From the NCBI GenBank assembly GCA_009784615.1, contig WRBJ01000009.1, positions 1 through 53,665 of the forward strand: a stretch of DNA of 53,665 nucleotides, given 5' to 3'. This stretch comes from Defluviitaleaceae bacterium. Its GTDB lineage: Bacteria; Bacillota; Clostridia; Lachnospirales; WRAX01. The position numbers and the translations under genes were made by a program. The notes beneath the pieces are model-generated. The model made no database searches. It worked only from the letters and a program-made list of their open reading frames with translations, and was not told where the DNA came from. Shown here piece by piece: positions 30,633 to 39,116 of the stretch (the stretch's first letter is position 1; the number at the start of each line of letters is the position of its first letter).

Positions 30633-31371
30633 AAAATCCCGTGGGCTGACAGATAATCCTTTGTCATATTGCCCGGGTTGTGCGCATGGTATTATACACA
30701 AGATTGTGGCGGATACGCTGACATCTTTAGATGTGCTAGAGCGTACAATTGCTATTGCCCCCGTTGGTTGCTCTGTTATGGCTTATGAGTTTTATAATTG
30801 CGACGGCATACAGGCGGGGCACGGTCGTGCGCCTGCTGTTGCGACGGGCGTTAAGCGTACTAATCCTGATAAAATCGTCTTTACATACCAAGGCGACGGC
30901 GATTTGGCGGCTATTGGTGCGGCAGAGATTGTTCACGCCGCCCATCGTGGTGAAAATATTACGGTGATATTTGTAAACAACGCCATTTATGGTATGACGG
31001 GCGGACAAATGGCACCTACCACGCTTATTGATATGAAAACATCAACAAGCCCTAAAGGCCGTGCGGAAGCTGGCACAGGCAAGCCGCTTTTGGTTAGCGA
31101 GATGTTGGCGCAAATCCCTTCTGTTGCTTATATCGAAAGGGTTTCTATCCACGATGTACCTAATATCAATAAAACAAAAAAAGCTGTTAAAAAGGCTTTC
31201 CAAAACCAAATTGACGGTAAAGGCTTTTCTATGGTCGAAATTTTGTCAACCTGCCCTATTGGTTGGAACAAAACGCCTTCTGCTTCGCTTAAATTTATCG
31301 AAACTAATATGGTACCTTATTTTCCTTTGGGAGTATTTGCGGATAGCCCTGCAAAGGAGGTGGCAGAATAA
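30613..31371 (+). CDS. 2-oxoacid:ferredoxin oxidoreductase, beta (TPP) subunit
   Basis: The 252-aa TPP-binding subunit has PLSYCPGCAHGIIHKIVAD with the cluster/TPP-associated cysteines, the GDGD TPP motif in TYQGDGDLAAIGAAE (about 95-110) and NNAIYGMTGGQMAPTTL (about 128-145). GAGGAGG precedes ATG 30613, inside the alpha-subunit gene. The stop overlaps the gamma start (TAATG). Confidence 0.94.
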   Translation: MSKVVYEKSRGLTDNPLSYCPGCAHGIIHKIVADTLTSLDVLERTIAIAPVGCSVMAYEFYNCDGIQAGHGRAPAVATGVKRTNPDKIVFTYQGDGDLAAIGAAEIVHAAHRGENITVIFVNNAIYGMTGGQMAPTTLIDMKTSTSPKGRAEAGTGKPLLVSEMLAQIPSVAYIERVSIHDVPNINKTKKAVKKAFQNQIDGKGFSMVEILSTCPIGWNKTPSASLKFIETNMVPYFPLGVFADSPAKEVAE

Positions 31372-31904
31372 TGGCGACAAAGATTATTTTTTCAGGCTTT
31401 GGCGGACAAGGTGTGCTAACGCTTGGGCAATTGGTTGCTGATATTGCCCTTAATCAAGGCAAAGAGGTAACGTGGATGCCTTCATATGGCGCAGAAATGC
31501 GTGGCGGCACGGCAAACTGTTCTGTCATTATCTCTGACAGCGTTATTGGTAGCCCAATTGTGCTTAATAACATCGATATTTTGCTTGCGATGAACATACC
31601 GTCTGTAACAAAATTTTTCGACAAAATTAAGCCAAACGGAAATGCCTTTATCAATAGCTCTATCGTAACACCAAACTATATGCCAACCAGCGAAAGTGTT
31701 AATATTACAGCAATAGACGCATCGGCAATTGCCCAAAAAGCAAATAATGCCCGTGGTGCCAATATGGTTATGCTTACAGGCTTTTTAAAACAAACAAATT
31801 TATTTACTATTGATGAAATAGAAGCTGCACTGCAACGCCGCTTTAAAGCCAAGCCTGAGCTTGTTAGACCCAATATGGATGCGATAAAATTAGGGCTAGA
31901 ATAA
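31371..31904 (+). CDS. 2-oxoacid:ferredoxin oxidoreductase, gamma subunit
   Basis: The 177-aa subunit has the typical FSGFGGQGVLTLGQLVADIA (about 6-25), WMPSYGAEMRGGTANCSVII and IVLNNIDILLAMN. It is the last gene of the ptb-to-oxidoreductase operon and is followed by a strong terminator. Confidence 0.94.
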   Translation: MATKIIFSGFGGQGVLTLGQLVADIALNQGKEVTWMPSYGAEMRGGTANCSVIISDSVIGSPIVLNNIDILLAMNIPSVTKFFDKIKPNGNAFINSSIVTPNYMPTSESVNITAIDASAIAQKANNARGANMVMLTGFLKQTNLFTIDEIEAALQRRFKAKPELVRPNMDAIKLGLE

Positions 31905-31916
31905 GGAAGATAACTA

Positions 31917-31955
31917 AAAAAGGTTTTGGATAATATACCAAAACCTTTTGTTTTT
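31917..31955 (+). terminator. Terminator of the fermentation operon
   Basis: AAAAGGTTTTGG, loop ATAATATA, CCAAAACCTTTT, then GTTTTTC: a 12-bp stem with a T tract. Confidence 0.88.
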
Positions 31956-31956
31956 C

Positions 31957-31985
31957 TTGACACAGGCTGTTTGTTATGGTATTAT
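31957..31985 (+). promoter_or_regulatory. Promoter of coiled-coil gene pair
   Basis: TTGACA (31957-31962), 17 bp, extended -10 TGGTATTAT (TATTAT 31980-31985). Confidence 0.82.
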
Positions 31986-32015
31986 TATGAAAAATGAGGG
32001 CAAGTGAGGGTTTGT

Positions 32016-32393
32016 ATGGATAAATTAGATATGATGACGGCTTTGCTAGAGCATCAGGTTTCAATGTCTGCGGATTTAATTGCGAAGTTTACCAGCACCG
32101 AGGCTAAAATAGAACGGATTGAGCAGGGTTTTGCAACAGCAATTTCAGAACTTGTTGGTATGCGTACCGAATTAAGAGCGGCACAGGTTGAAATAAACAC
32201 AATTAAGACAGAATTGCGTGCGGTTGCCACTGATAATCAGATGGTTAAAAATGATATGCGAGTTACAAAAGCGGAAATGCAAATGGTTAAAAATGCTTCA
32301 GAGCCAATTCAGGCAGACCTACAGGCTTTAAGGGGAGAATTGCGTACTTTACAAGCAGATATTAAACTAATTTCAAAGAATATGCCGAAATAA
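32016..32393 (+). CDS. Coiled-coil protein of unknown function
   Basis: The 125-aa protein is almost entirely heptad-patterned: TSTEAKIERIEQGFATAISE, MRTELRAAQVEINTIKTELR, DLQALRGELRTLQADIKLIS. It has no TM and no enzymatic motif, and probably forms a dimeric or trimeric rod. ATG 32016 with GTGAGGG upstream is preferred over an upstream in-frame ATG. It is followed 54 bp later by a second coiled-coil gene. Confidence 0.7.
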   Translation: MDKLDMMTALLEHQVSMSADLIAKFTSTEAKIERIEQGFATAISELVGMRTELRAAQVEINTIKTELRAVATDNQMVKNDMRVTKAEMQMVKNASEPIQADLQALRGELRTLQADIKLISKNMPK

Positions 32394-32447
32394 ATTGCTT
32401 AAAATAGCGGTCTTTTGGGTCGTTATTTTACAAAGGGGGATTTGTAT

Positions 32448-33380
32448 ATGGACTGGGAGGGCATACGCTTACAGGTTTTAGAGCTACCCTACCTTAGGCA
32501 TAAAGCGGCACAGATTAATGCACGGGTTTTAGAATTGCACAAAAAGGTTGACGAGCTTTTGCGTGCTTATGAAAAAGAGAAAAAGGATGTAGACCGCTTG
32601 GTTGGTGAATCTTTTTCATCATTTATTTTTCGGCTAATTGGGCGTTACGAGGATAAGTTGGATAAGGAGCAAAGAGAAGAAATTGAAGCGAAATTGGCTT
32701 ATGACAAGGCTGTCAGCGAGCTTGCGCATTATGAAGCAGAACATAAAGAGCTACACGGGCGAGTTTCTACCATACAAGCGGACGAAGCGGCTTTTAAAAA
32801 AGAGATTGAAAGAAGGCGAAAGATTGTAGCGCAAGCTGATATTGCCAAATATACCTCTATTGAAGCCGAATATGCCGAGATTGTAGCAAGGCGTATAGAG
32901 GTTATGGATGCAAGCAATATTGCAAAGCGCGCTATGGATGCCGCCAAAATAGCCACAAGGTTTTTTGAAAAAGCTAGAGGATGGGCAACCTTTGATGTAT
33001 GGACAAGGGGAGGGTTGCTTACCCACGTTGCAAAATATGATAATATTGATAATGCCGAGGCGGCTTTTAATGATATGTCGAATAATCTAAGCCGCTTGCG
33101 TAACGAACTTAAAGATATTCACGGTTTAAAAATTAGCCATATTTTGGACAGAGAGCAAATATCATCCTGTCAACGTGCGGTAGATTTTTGGTTTGATAAT
33201 ATATTTACAAATTTATCGGTCCGTGGTAAAATCGTAAATAATGCCGAGATTGTAACTTCTGCTATGAAATCTATAGAAGAAGTACAAAAAGTGCTTGACG
33301 CAAGGCTTGCAGAGCTTGAAAAAGAATATGATGACAACAGACAAAAGGAAAAGAAGTTTTTGATAGGTAAAAACATATGA
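32448..33380 (+). CDS. Long helical/coiled-coil protein of unknown function
   Basis: The 310-aa protein is dominated by charged helices (HKAAQINARVLELHKKVDEL, ELAHYEAEHKELHGRVSTIQ, KKEIERRRKIVAQADIAKYT) with a short globular middle (ARGWATFDVWTRGGLLTHVA). There is no signal peptide or TM. AAAGGGGGA precedes ATG 32448. Its 3' end overlaps nth by 4 bp. A structural or scaffold role is likely but unassigned. Confidence 0.7.
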   Translation: MDWEGIRLQVLELPYLRHKAAQINARVLELHKKVDELLRAYEKEKKDVDRLVGESFSSFIFRLIGRYEDKLDKEQREEIEAKLAYDKAVSELAHYEAEHKELHGRVSTIQADEAAFKKEIERRRKIVAQADIAKYTSIEAEYAEIVARRIEVMDASNIAKRAMDAAKIATRFFEKARGWATFDVWTRGGLLTHVAKYDNIDNAEAAFNDMSNNLSRLRNELKDIHGLKISHILDREQISSCQRAVDFWFDNIFTNLSVRGKIVNNAEIVTSAMKSIEEVQKVLDARLAELEKEYDDNRQKEKKFLIGKNI

Positions 33381-34018
33381 AGAAAAAAGAGCGGATAAAT
33401 GCCATTTTGGCGGCATTGGATGAAAAATATCCATTTGAGGATAAATGTTATTTAAATTACAAAAAGCCGCACGAGCTATTGATTGCAACAATTTTATCAG
33501 CACAATGCACTGACGACCGTGTTAATATCGTTACCAAAGATTTGTTTGTAAAATACCCTACGCTTGAGGCGTTTGCGGCGGCTTCGCTTGCCGAAATGGA
33601 AGAAGATGTGCGCTCTACAGGATTTTATCGCAATAAGGCGAAAAATATTATTACGGCGGCACAGCAAATATTGCAGAAGCACGGCGGAGAGTTACCATCA
33701 AGCATTGAGGAGCTAACAGAGCTTGCGGGTGTTGGGCGCAAGACGGCAAATGTGGTGCGTTGCCATATTTTTGGTTTGCCTAGCGTGGTTGTAGATACAC
33801 ACGTAAAGCGGATTTCGGGTCGGCTGGGACTAACCAAAAATACCGACCCCGTTAAGATTGAATTTGATTTGATGAAAGTATTGCCAAAAAGCCATTGGAT
33901 AAGATATAATCATCAAATAATTGCCTTTGGACGTGAGATTTGCAAGGCACCAAAGGCAAAATGCGAAAATTGCTTCATACCACAATTATGCTCTGCTTTG
34001 GAGGCTAAAAATGGATAA
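33377..34018 (+). CDS. nth: Endonuclease III
   Basis: This bifunctional glycosylase/AP lyase acts on oxidised pyrimidines. The 213-aa product has the HhH motif with catalytic K122 (ELAGVGRKTANVV), D140 (VVVDTHVKRIS) and the 4Fe-4S loop C-x6-C-x2-C-x5-C (CKAPKAKCENCFIPQLC, about 188-204). All key residues are present. It overlaps the upstream coiled-coil gene by 4 bp and the next ORF by 8 bp. Confidence 0.97.
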   Translation: MKKKERINAILAALDEKYPFEDKCYLNYKKPHELLIATILSAQCTDDRVNIVTKDLFVKYPTLEAFAAASLAEMEEDVRSTGFYRNKAKNIITAAQQILQKHGGELPSSIEELTELAGVGRKTANVVRCHIFGLPSVVVDTHVKRISGRLGLTKNTDPVKIEFDLMKVLPKSHWIRYNHQIIAFGREICKAPKAKCENCFIPQLCSALEAKNG

Positions 34019-34136
34019 TATACACTTTGGTATGCCGACGCTAATTGAGCTAAATAACATAAATGAATGTGTTGACGTTTGCCTAGAATTAGGGCTTGAT
34101 TTTTTTGGAATAAAATGGTATGATGTTCAAAAATAA
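34011..34136 (+). pseudogene. Truncated sugar-phosphate isomerase/epimerase (N-terminus only)
   Basis: The 41-aa ORF starts with FGMPTLIELNNINECVDVCL then ELGLDFFG, which I recognise as the first strand and helix of a TIM-barrel sugar-phosphate isomerase/epimerase (xylose isomerase-like family, typically 240-280 aa: F-G-M-P-T-L-I-E-L...LGLDF-E). The remaining barrel is missing. After LDFF comes the unrelated GIKWYDVQK and a stop, then the lgt ribosome site. It is probably an internal deletion remnant that is still translatable because it overlaps the nth stop. Confidence 0.65.
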
Positions 34137-34151
34137 TTTAGGAGTGATTTT

Positions 34152-35063
34152 TTGGGAGCAGATATAATTTTTCCTAATATCGGGATACGAATTAATAATC
34201 TTGACCCCGTGGCGTTTTCGCCTTTTGGGCTTGATATTTATTGGTATGCCATATTTGTTGTGGTTGGTATAATTGCGGGTTACTACTTCGGCGGCGTTTT
34301 TGCGCCGAAAAAAACCGGACAAGACCCTGATGTCTATACATCTTTGGCTATATGGGTTATTCCTTTGGCAATTCTCGGCGGACGCATTTTTTATTTGCTG
34401 TTTACTCCTTGGCCAGCGGACGCTGGGTTTTTCCATATCTTTAATATACGTGCTGGCGGCATTGGTATTTGGGGTGTTATTATTACGGCGGTTATTGTTT
34501 GCGCAGTTTTTTGCCGCTTGCGCAAAATATCGTTCTTAAATTTGATGGATACCGCCATTGTCGGGCTTATTATCGGGCACGTTATCGGGCGTTTTGGTAA
34601 CTTTACTAACCGTGAGGCTTTTGGTGGATACGCTTCAGATGGCGCACCTTTTGCTATGCAATTGCGCTTTTTTGCAGAAGATGGCACGCGCCTTGTGCGT
34701 AGCCCCGTTTCTGACGAACTTTTTGCACAGGCGCATCGTGTTATCAACGAAGTTTCGTATATACAGGTGCATCCAGTGTTTTTTTACGAAGCGGCTATAA
34801 ACCTTGTGTTATTTGTATTTTTGAACCTTTATCGCAAACATAAAAAGTTTAATGGCGAACTTATTGCGATGTATTTTGTTTCATATGGCATAACACGTTT
34901 TATATTAGAATTTATGCGTACAGACGCATTAATGATAGGCTCTAGCAATGTTGCCGTGGCGCATATTTTGTCGGCGACAGCGGCAATTGGCGGCATTGCC
35001 TTCTTGCTTTACGGTCATATAACAGTAAATAAAAAGAAGCTACAAACAGCAAAAAGAAAATAG
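34152..35063 (+). CDS. lgt: Prolipoprotein diacylglyceryl transferase
   Basis: Lgt transfers diacylglycerol from phosphatidylglycerol to the lipobox cysteine. The 303-aa protein has about seven TM segments. Signatures include DIYWYAIFVVVGIIAGYYF, LAILGGRIFYLLF, GIGIWGVIIT and the Lgt core IGHVIGRFGNFTNREAFGG (about 135-155, with the essential R-x-G-N-F-x-N). The start is TTG 34152 with TAGGAGTGATT upstream. It would process the lipoproteins seen at 12385 and 19409. Confidence 0.95.
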   Translation: MGADIIFPNIGIRINNLDPVAFSPFGLDIYWYAIFVVVGIIAGYYFGGVFAPKKTGQDPDVYTSLAIWVIPLAILGGRIFYLLFTPWPADAGFFHIFNIRAGGIGIWGVIITAVIVCAVFCRLRKISFLNLMDTAIVGLIIGHVIGRFGNFTNREAFGGYASDGAPFAMQLRFFAEDGTRLVRSPVSDELFAQAHRVINEVSYIQVHPVFFYEAAINLVLFVFLNLYRKHKKFNGELIAMYFVSYGITRFILEFMRTDALMIGSSNVAVAHILSATAAIGGIAFLLYGHITVNKKKLQTAKRK

Positions 35064-35222
35064 AAATACTATCCAAATAGAAATAGAGGTGCGCCAATGG
35101 TAAATTAATCCAAATTACAACTATAAAAGTTATTAAAACCCAATAACTGTAGGGTTTGTTTTGTGTTGGAATTGGATTAATAAGCATAAGGTTGCATTGT
35201 GCCTTTGTTTGTGTTACCTTTT

Positions 35223-35253
35223 ATCCTTTTCCGCACATAGAAAAGGATTTTTT
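35223..35253 (+). terminator. Terminator or attenuator just before the Eis-like gene
   Basis: ATCCTTTTC, loop CGCACATA, GAAAAGGAT, then TTTTTT. It ends only 10 bp before the GGAGGAAAAC ribosome site. It may end lgt transcription or attenuate the downstream gene. Upstream, ATTAATCCAA (35104-35113) and TTGGATTAAT (35170-35179) form another inverted repeat flanking AAAACCC/GGGTTT. Confidence 0.6.
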
Positions 35254-35273
35254 ATTTTTAGGAGGAAAACATT

Positions 35274-36511
35274 ATGCATAAAAAGAAATTAAATACACAA
35301 TATGCCGCAGAGGCTTTAAATGTATGGCGGATAGCATTTGCAGGTGATGAAGAATTTGATACAGATTTTAGTATGAAATTTTTTAATCAAGAAAACCTGT
35401 GGGAATGGTCTAATTGTTGGTTAGATGGCGACAAGCTGGTGTCTACATACTTTAGTGTGGACGTTGATTTGCTTGTTAGGCAAAGGCAGCTTACGGGGCG
35501 GTATGTTGATGGTTTGGCAACCTTGCCCGAATATCAAAAGAGGGGATTGATTACCAAATGTATGGTGGATGATATTGCATTTTGCTATAAAAATGGCATT
35601 GACCTAATGTTGACCGACCCATCACGTGATTCTTTCTATAGACAAGTTGGGTTTGAATACGCCATTGATAAGTATGAAGCCGTTGTAAATTGCAACTTCT
35701 TTAAACCAAGTGGCGCAGAAGATGGATATACTGTTAAAAAGGACATTTTGGCAAGCGAAAATTTGCAAAAGGATTATAAAGTGATAAATGATTGGTTGTG
35801 GGAAAATTCGCGATACAATGAAATGAAGTGGCCGTCAAGCCACGAAGATATTAAATTTGTGCGGGATGATGTGTTTATTGCGGTTGCATATGATGAAGCC
35901 AGCAAGCCGCAGGGATATATGCTGTACGAATTAGATGACAACAATATGTTTATAATATCCATACGCTTTATTTGCCTTAAGGCTTTAAACGCACTTAAAA
36001 ATCACATTGTTGCAATGCCTGATTTAAAGTATTGCAAATTTTTAAGCATACCGCAAGATTTTCCGATGGAATTTATTGTTAAAGAGATGGCTAGACCAGA
36101 GGAGGCAATTGTTGTAAGGCGACGCAACACAAGAATGCAAGGGTAATAAATTTTTCCGCATTGTTTGAAAAAATGATTTACGCACCGCCAACAGAACCTT
36201 TTGTGATGCAGATTATCGACCCAATATTGCCGCAAAATGACGGTTTTTTTAATATTTTGCCTGAAAACAAAGTTATACGGCTTGACGACCAACCTGACGG
36301 CGCATTTGTAACAATGAAAATTACAGATGTTGCCCCGTTGCTGTGCGGTATGACATCGGCGGAAGAATTGTATTATGGCGGCAGGATTTGTATTTTTGGG
36401 TCTGAAGCCATTTTTCAATCAAGATACGATTCGCCTGATATAGTGAAGGTATTAAATGATATGTTCCCAAAAACAATAACCTTTAATGCCGAAGAATATC
36501 TTACACCTTAA
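35274..36511 (+). pseudogene. Eis-like GNAT acetyltransferase split by a frameshift
   Basis: The first frame (35274-36146, ATG after GGAGGAAAAC) has the Eis-type N-terminal GNAT domain (VDGLATLPEYQKRGLITKCM, with the acetyl-CoA loop near residue 90) and a second GNAT-like domain. It stops at RRRNTRMQG. The -1/+2 frame then continues ARVINFSALFEKMIYAPPTE and on to PFVMQIIDPILPQNDGFFNI through 36511, the SCP2-like C-terminal domain that closes Eis proteins. One indel near 36125-36140 restores a single protein of about 410 aa. An enhanced intracellular survival-like protein acetylates amines; here it is probably inactive unless the frameshift is a sequencing error. Confidence 0.75.
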
Positions 36512-36574
36512 GTATAATTTTATTTTGATTTGCTGATAATATTTATAAATATATCTGCAAAAGGATGTGATGAC

Positions 36575-36724
36575 TTGGGTAAATTTACCAGTGGATTAAT
36601 TGCGGGTTCGGCGCTAGGTGCTGTGGGGCTTGCTATAGCTATGAGCGACAAACGCACACGCAGACGTATGTTGCGTGATGGCAGAAAAGCAGTGGCGAAG
36701 GCAAATAGTTTTTTAAGAATGTGA
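36575..36724 (+). CDS. Small YtxH-like protein
   Basis: A TTG start at 36575 with AAGGATGTGAT upstream gives 49 aa: GKFTSGLIAGSALGAVGLAI, then SDKRTRRRMLRDGRKAVAKA. A glycine-rich single TM followed by a basic helix is the pattern of YtxH-type small membrane proteins associated with stress or the envelope. No further assignment. Confidence 0.65.
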   Translation: MGKFTSGLIAGSALGAVGLAIAMSDKRTRRRMLRDGRKAVAKANSFLRM

Positions 36725-36762
36725 AAGTATAAGCAAAAGATAAGGGCAAAGGAGAGAGAAAA

Positions 36763-36870
36763 ATGTCTAAAAAAACAACAGGACAAACGAATGATATTGA
36801 TAGTAACGCCGAAAATGCCGTAACGAACGATACGGGCGGCAAGAAAAAGAAGGCGAAGAAGGTTTATTAA
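36763..36870 (+). CDS. Tiny hydrophilic protein (35 aa)
   Basis: The ORF follows a good AAAGGAG and encodes SKKTTGQTNDIDSNAENAVT then NDTGGKKKKAKKVY: an acidic/polar start and a Lys-rich end, with no hydrophobic core. It is followed at once by a terminator, supporting a real short gene. It resembles the tiny ORF at 53390 in style (polar, TGG-K tail). Function unknown. Confidence 0.5.
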   Translation: MSKKTTGQTNDIDSNAENAVTNDTGGKKKKAKKVY

Positions 36871-36881
36871 TTAAAGATTAG

Positions 36882-36943
36882 CATAAAGCCCGAAGCAGTC
36901 GTGGTTGTCGAAGTTTGTCAACTGGGTTGCTTCGGGCTTTATG
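36882..36943 (+). terminator. Long-stem terminator
   Basis: CATAAAGCCCGAAGCA and TGCTTCGGGCTTTATG form a 16-bp perfect stem around a 30-nt loop. The right arm is also the end of the dispersed repeat copy 2. Confidence 0.7.
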
Positions 36944-36986
36944 TGTATCGCCTTATGCATTTAGTAGCCCTCGCAATGATGGGACG
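36922..36986 (-). repeat. Dispersed REP-like repeat, copy 2
   Basis: On the minus strand the segment starts CGTCCCATCATTGCGAGGG and ends CCCGAAGCAACCCAG, the same bipartite pattern as at 21867-21924 with a different centre. Confidence 0.55.
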
Positions 36987-36998
36987 TGGTTAATGAGC

Positions 36999-37027
36999 TT
37001 GCGTTTTTAGGTGGGTTGTGGTATAAT
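36999..37027 (+). promoter_or_regulatory. Promoter of DUF4234 gene
   Basis: TTGCGT (36999-37004), 17 bp, extended -10 TGGTATAAT (TATAAT 37022-37027). Confidence 0.75.
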
Positions 37028-37054
37028 ACTTTATTATATTTTCGGAGGTGTGTT

Positions 37055-37597
37055 ATGCATACAACTATTAAGAATGACAGGCAGTGGTGGATAGTTCTTT
37101 TATTAAGTATGGTAACCTGTAGCATTTACGGTATTTGGTGGTTTTGGAAGGTGGGCGAGGATGTAAATGCGATAATTGGCGGACGTGATGGCGAGCGTAC
37201 TATTAATTATGTATTAATGTGGTTTTTGGGGATTTTGACATTTGGTATATCAACCATTGTTTGGTTTCATTTAACTACAAAGCGCATAGAAGGCGAGCTT
37301 GCACATCGTGGTTTTAGCACAGGCGAATTTAATGTAAGTACATATTGGAAATTTAGCGGCATACCGTCTATTGTGCTACAAATAATAAGCATTGGATATT
37401 TAGTTTACTATTTTATTGCAATATTGCCTGGAATTTTTTCAGACCCATTATTTCTCCTATTTAACACAAATTACCTGCTAGGCTCTATGTTATTCAATTT
37501 GGCAACAATTGGTATTAGCGTTTTATACTATATTTATATACATAGATTATGTGTTGCGATGAATAGATTAGCGGATGATTACAATCATAAAAGATGA
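37055..37597 (+). CDS. DUF4234-type multi-pass membrane protein
   Basis: The 180-aa protein starts IKNDRQWWIVLLLSMVTCSI then YGIWWFWKVGEDVN, the DUF4234 signature (often preceded by a zinc ribbon or DUF2510; absent here). Further TM segments follow at about 55-75, 105-130 and 145-170. ATG 37055 follows CGGAGGTGTG. The family has no assigned biochemical role. Confidence 0.8.
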   Translation: MHTTIKNDRQWWIVLLLSMVTCSIYGIWWFWKVGEDVNAIIGGRDGERTINYVLMWFLGILTFGISTIVWFHLTTKRIEGELAHRGFSTGEFNVSTYWKFSGIPSIVLQIISIGYLVYYFIAILPGIFSDPLFLLFNTNYLLGSMLFNLATIGISVLYYIYIHRLCVAMNRLADDYNHKR

Positions 37598-37599
37598 GA

Positions 37600-37628
37600 T
37601 TGTTTGTTAGTTAAAAGTGTGGTATAAT
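37600..37628 (+). promoter_or_regulatory. Promoter of tandem CAP-domain genes
   Basis: TTGTTT (37600-37605), 17 bp, extended -10 TGGTATAAT (TATAAT 37623-37628). Confidence 0.75.
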
Positions 37629-37666
37629 ATAGAGTGGATATTTATTATTAGGGAGTGGAAGATTTT

Positions 37667-39100
37667 ATGAAAAGGATAATAAAGTTTTTTATTGCGGCAG
37701 TTTTTGCTGTTATGTTGGCGGTTATGCCTGCGGTTGTTTATGGCGCAGTGCTTGGCGATGTACTGCATACTAATGTGCGAGTAACCATTAACAGTGTACC
37801 CATAATGGGTTACAACATTGACGGTGAAACCTTTGTGGTGGCAGAAGATTTAGCGGCTTACAGCTTTGAAGTGCATTGGGATGCAGAACATAACCGTTTG
37901 AGCCTACAACGTGCTCCTTCTAGTGCGTTTCCGCAGGATGTACCTTTAAATACCGAACCTTCGGGTACGGTTGCATTTAATTTTTTTTACACTGATATTG
38001 CAACATATGTTGAAGGCGACCGTGTGCTTGGCTTTAATATTGACGGGCGTACTGTAGTACAAATTGATGAAATTGCAAGGCTAACAGGGTCTAGGATTGT
38101 ATGGCGTCCTGAACAGAGTTTGTTGGCGGTTGCTTTGTCGCCATTGCAGAACATTGACGACCACAGACCGCCTGTTACACCAATAGAATATGGTTTGTTT
38201 AATGCGATAAATGCACAAAGGGTTGCCGCTGGGCTTAATTCGCTTTATTGGGATGGTGCGTTGGCAAATATCGTACAAAGACGCTTTGCAAATGAAAGAC
38301 CTGTTTATACAGATAATTTGGCGGTTGGTATTTATTTTTCACGCATAAGTCATAACTTTATGACGACAGATTTTTTTATGTCTACTTTTATGGATATAGA
38401 GGCTGACCGTGTGCAAATTCTTAACCCAGATGTAACACGTATGGGCATTGGATATTTGCAACATCCGCACCCTACGCAGGATGGCTATGTGGTGCATATT
38501 GGTATATTTTTTGCAACACCTTATGAGATACCTACCAATGCAAATCCGTTTGATATAAACAATATGGTTGATGCGGGCGGTATGCCTATGTCGCAAATTA
38601 TATTGCCAAACAGACGGGCAACCGATAACGAAAGAGAAGCGTGGATTGCAGAATATAGGGCAATGGGCGGTGCATCTGCTTTTGAAATGGAAGTTATACG
38701 GCTTATTAATATAGAACGTGTGGCATTGGGGCTTGCTTATTTACAAGTGGATGACACATTGATGATGTCGGGCAGATATTATACACAAATACAATCAAAT
38801 TTAGATACAATGAACGGGCATAACCAAGGACCATATGCCGATGACCCGACGGCGGGACACGGTGCATCTTTTAATGTTGCGACGGCTTTTGGTGCAAATA
38901 TGCTTTGGGAAGGCGGAAATGCGTTTGCAGGACCGCAAACACCGGAGGATGTAGTGCGGGGTTGGATGGATTCGCCAGGACATCGTGCATATATTACTTC
39001 GCCAGAACATCGTTTTATTGGTTTTGGTACGACATTGGGCGGCAGATGGGGCGTTTTTCATTATATGTTTGCAAGCAATAACCCATCAAATCCACAATAG
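37667..39100 (+). CDS. Secreted protein: copper-amine-oxidase-like N-domain plus CAP domains
   Basis: The 477-aa exported protein has a signal peptide (KRIIKFFIAAVFAVMLAVMP, cleavage near VYGA). Two copper-amine-oxidase N-like stalk repeats follow (about 30-165; INSVPIMGYNIDGETFVVAE and VLGFNIDGRTVVQIDEIARL). A degenerate CAP/SCP domain (about 175-300; GLFNAINAQRVAAGLNSLYW) precedes a better-kept CAP domain (about 340-470; EMEVIRLINIERVALGLAYL, MDSPGHRAYITSPEHRFIGF). CAP domains are cell-surface modules of unsettled function in bacteria. Ribosome site GGAGTGGAAG precedes ATG 37667. It is cotranscribed with the paralogue at 39117. Confidence 0.85.
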   Translation: MKRIIKFFIAAVFAVMLAVMPAVVYGAVLGDVLHTNVRVTINSVPIMGYNIDGETFVVAEDLAAYSFEVHWDAEHNRLSLQRAPSSAFPQDVPLNTEPSGTVAFNFFYTDIATYVEGDRVLGFNIDGRTVVQIDEIARLTGSRIVWRPEQSLLAVALSPLQNIDDHRPPVTPIEYGLFNAINAQRVAAGLNSLYWDGALANIVQRRFANERPVYTDNLAVGIYFSRISHNFMTTDFFMSTFMDIEADRVQILNPDVTRMGIGYLQHPHPTQDGYVVHIGIFFATPYEIPTNANPFDINNMVDAGGMPMSQIILPNRRATDNEREAWIAEYRAMGGASAFEMEVIRLINIERVALGLAYLQVDDTLMMSGRYYTQIQSNLDTMNGHNQGPYADDPTAGHGASFNVATAFGANMLWEGGNAFAGPQTPEDVVRGWMDSPGHRAYITSPEHRFIGFGTTLGGRWGVFHYMFASNNPSNPQ

Positions 39101-39116
39101 GTAAGGAGAGGTTTTT

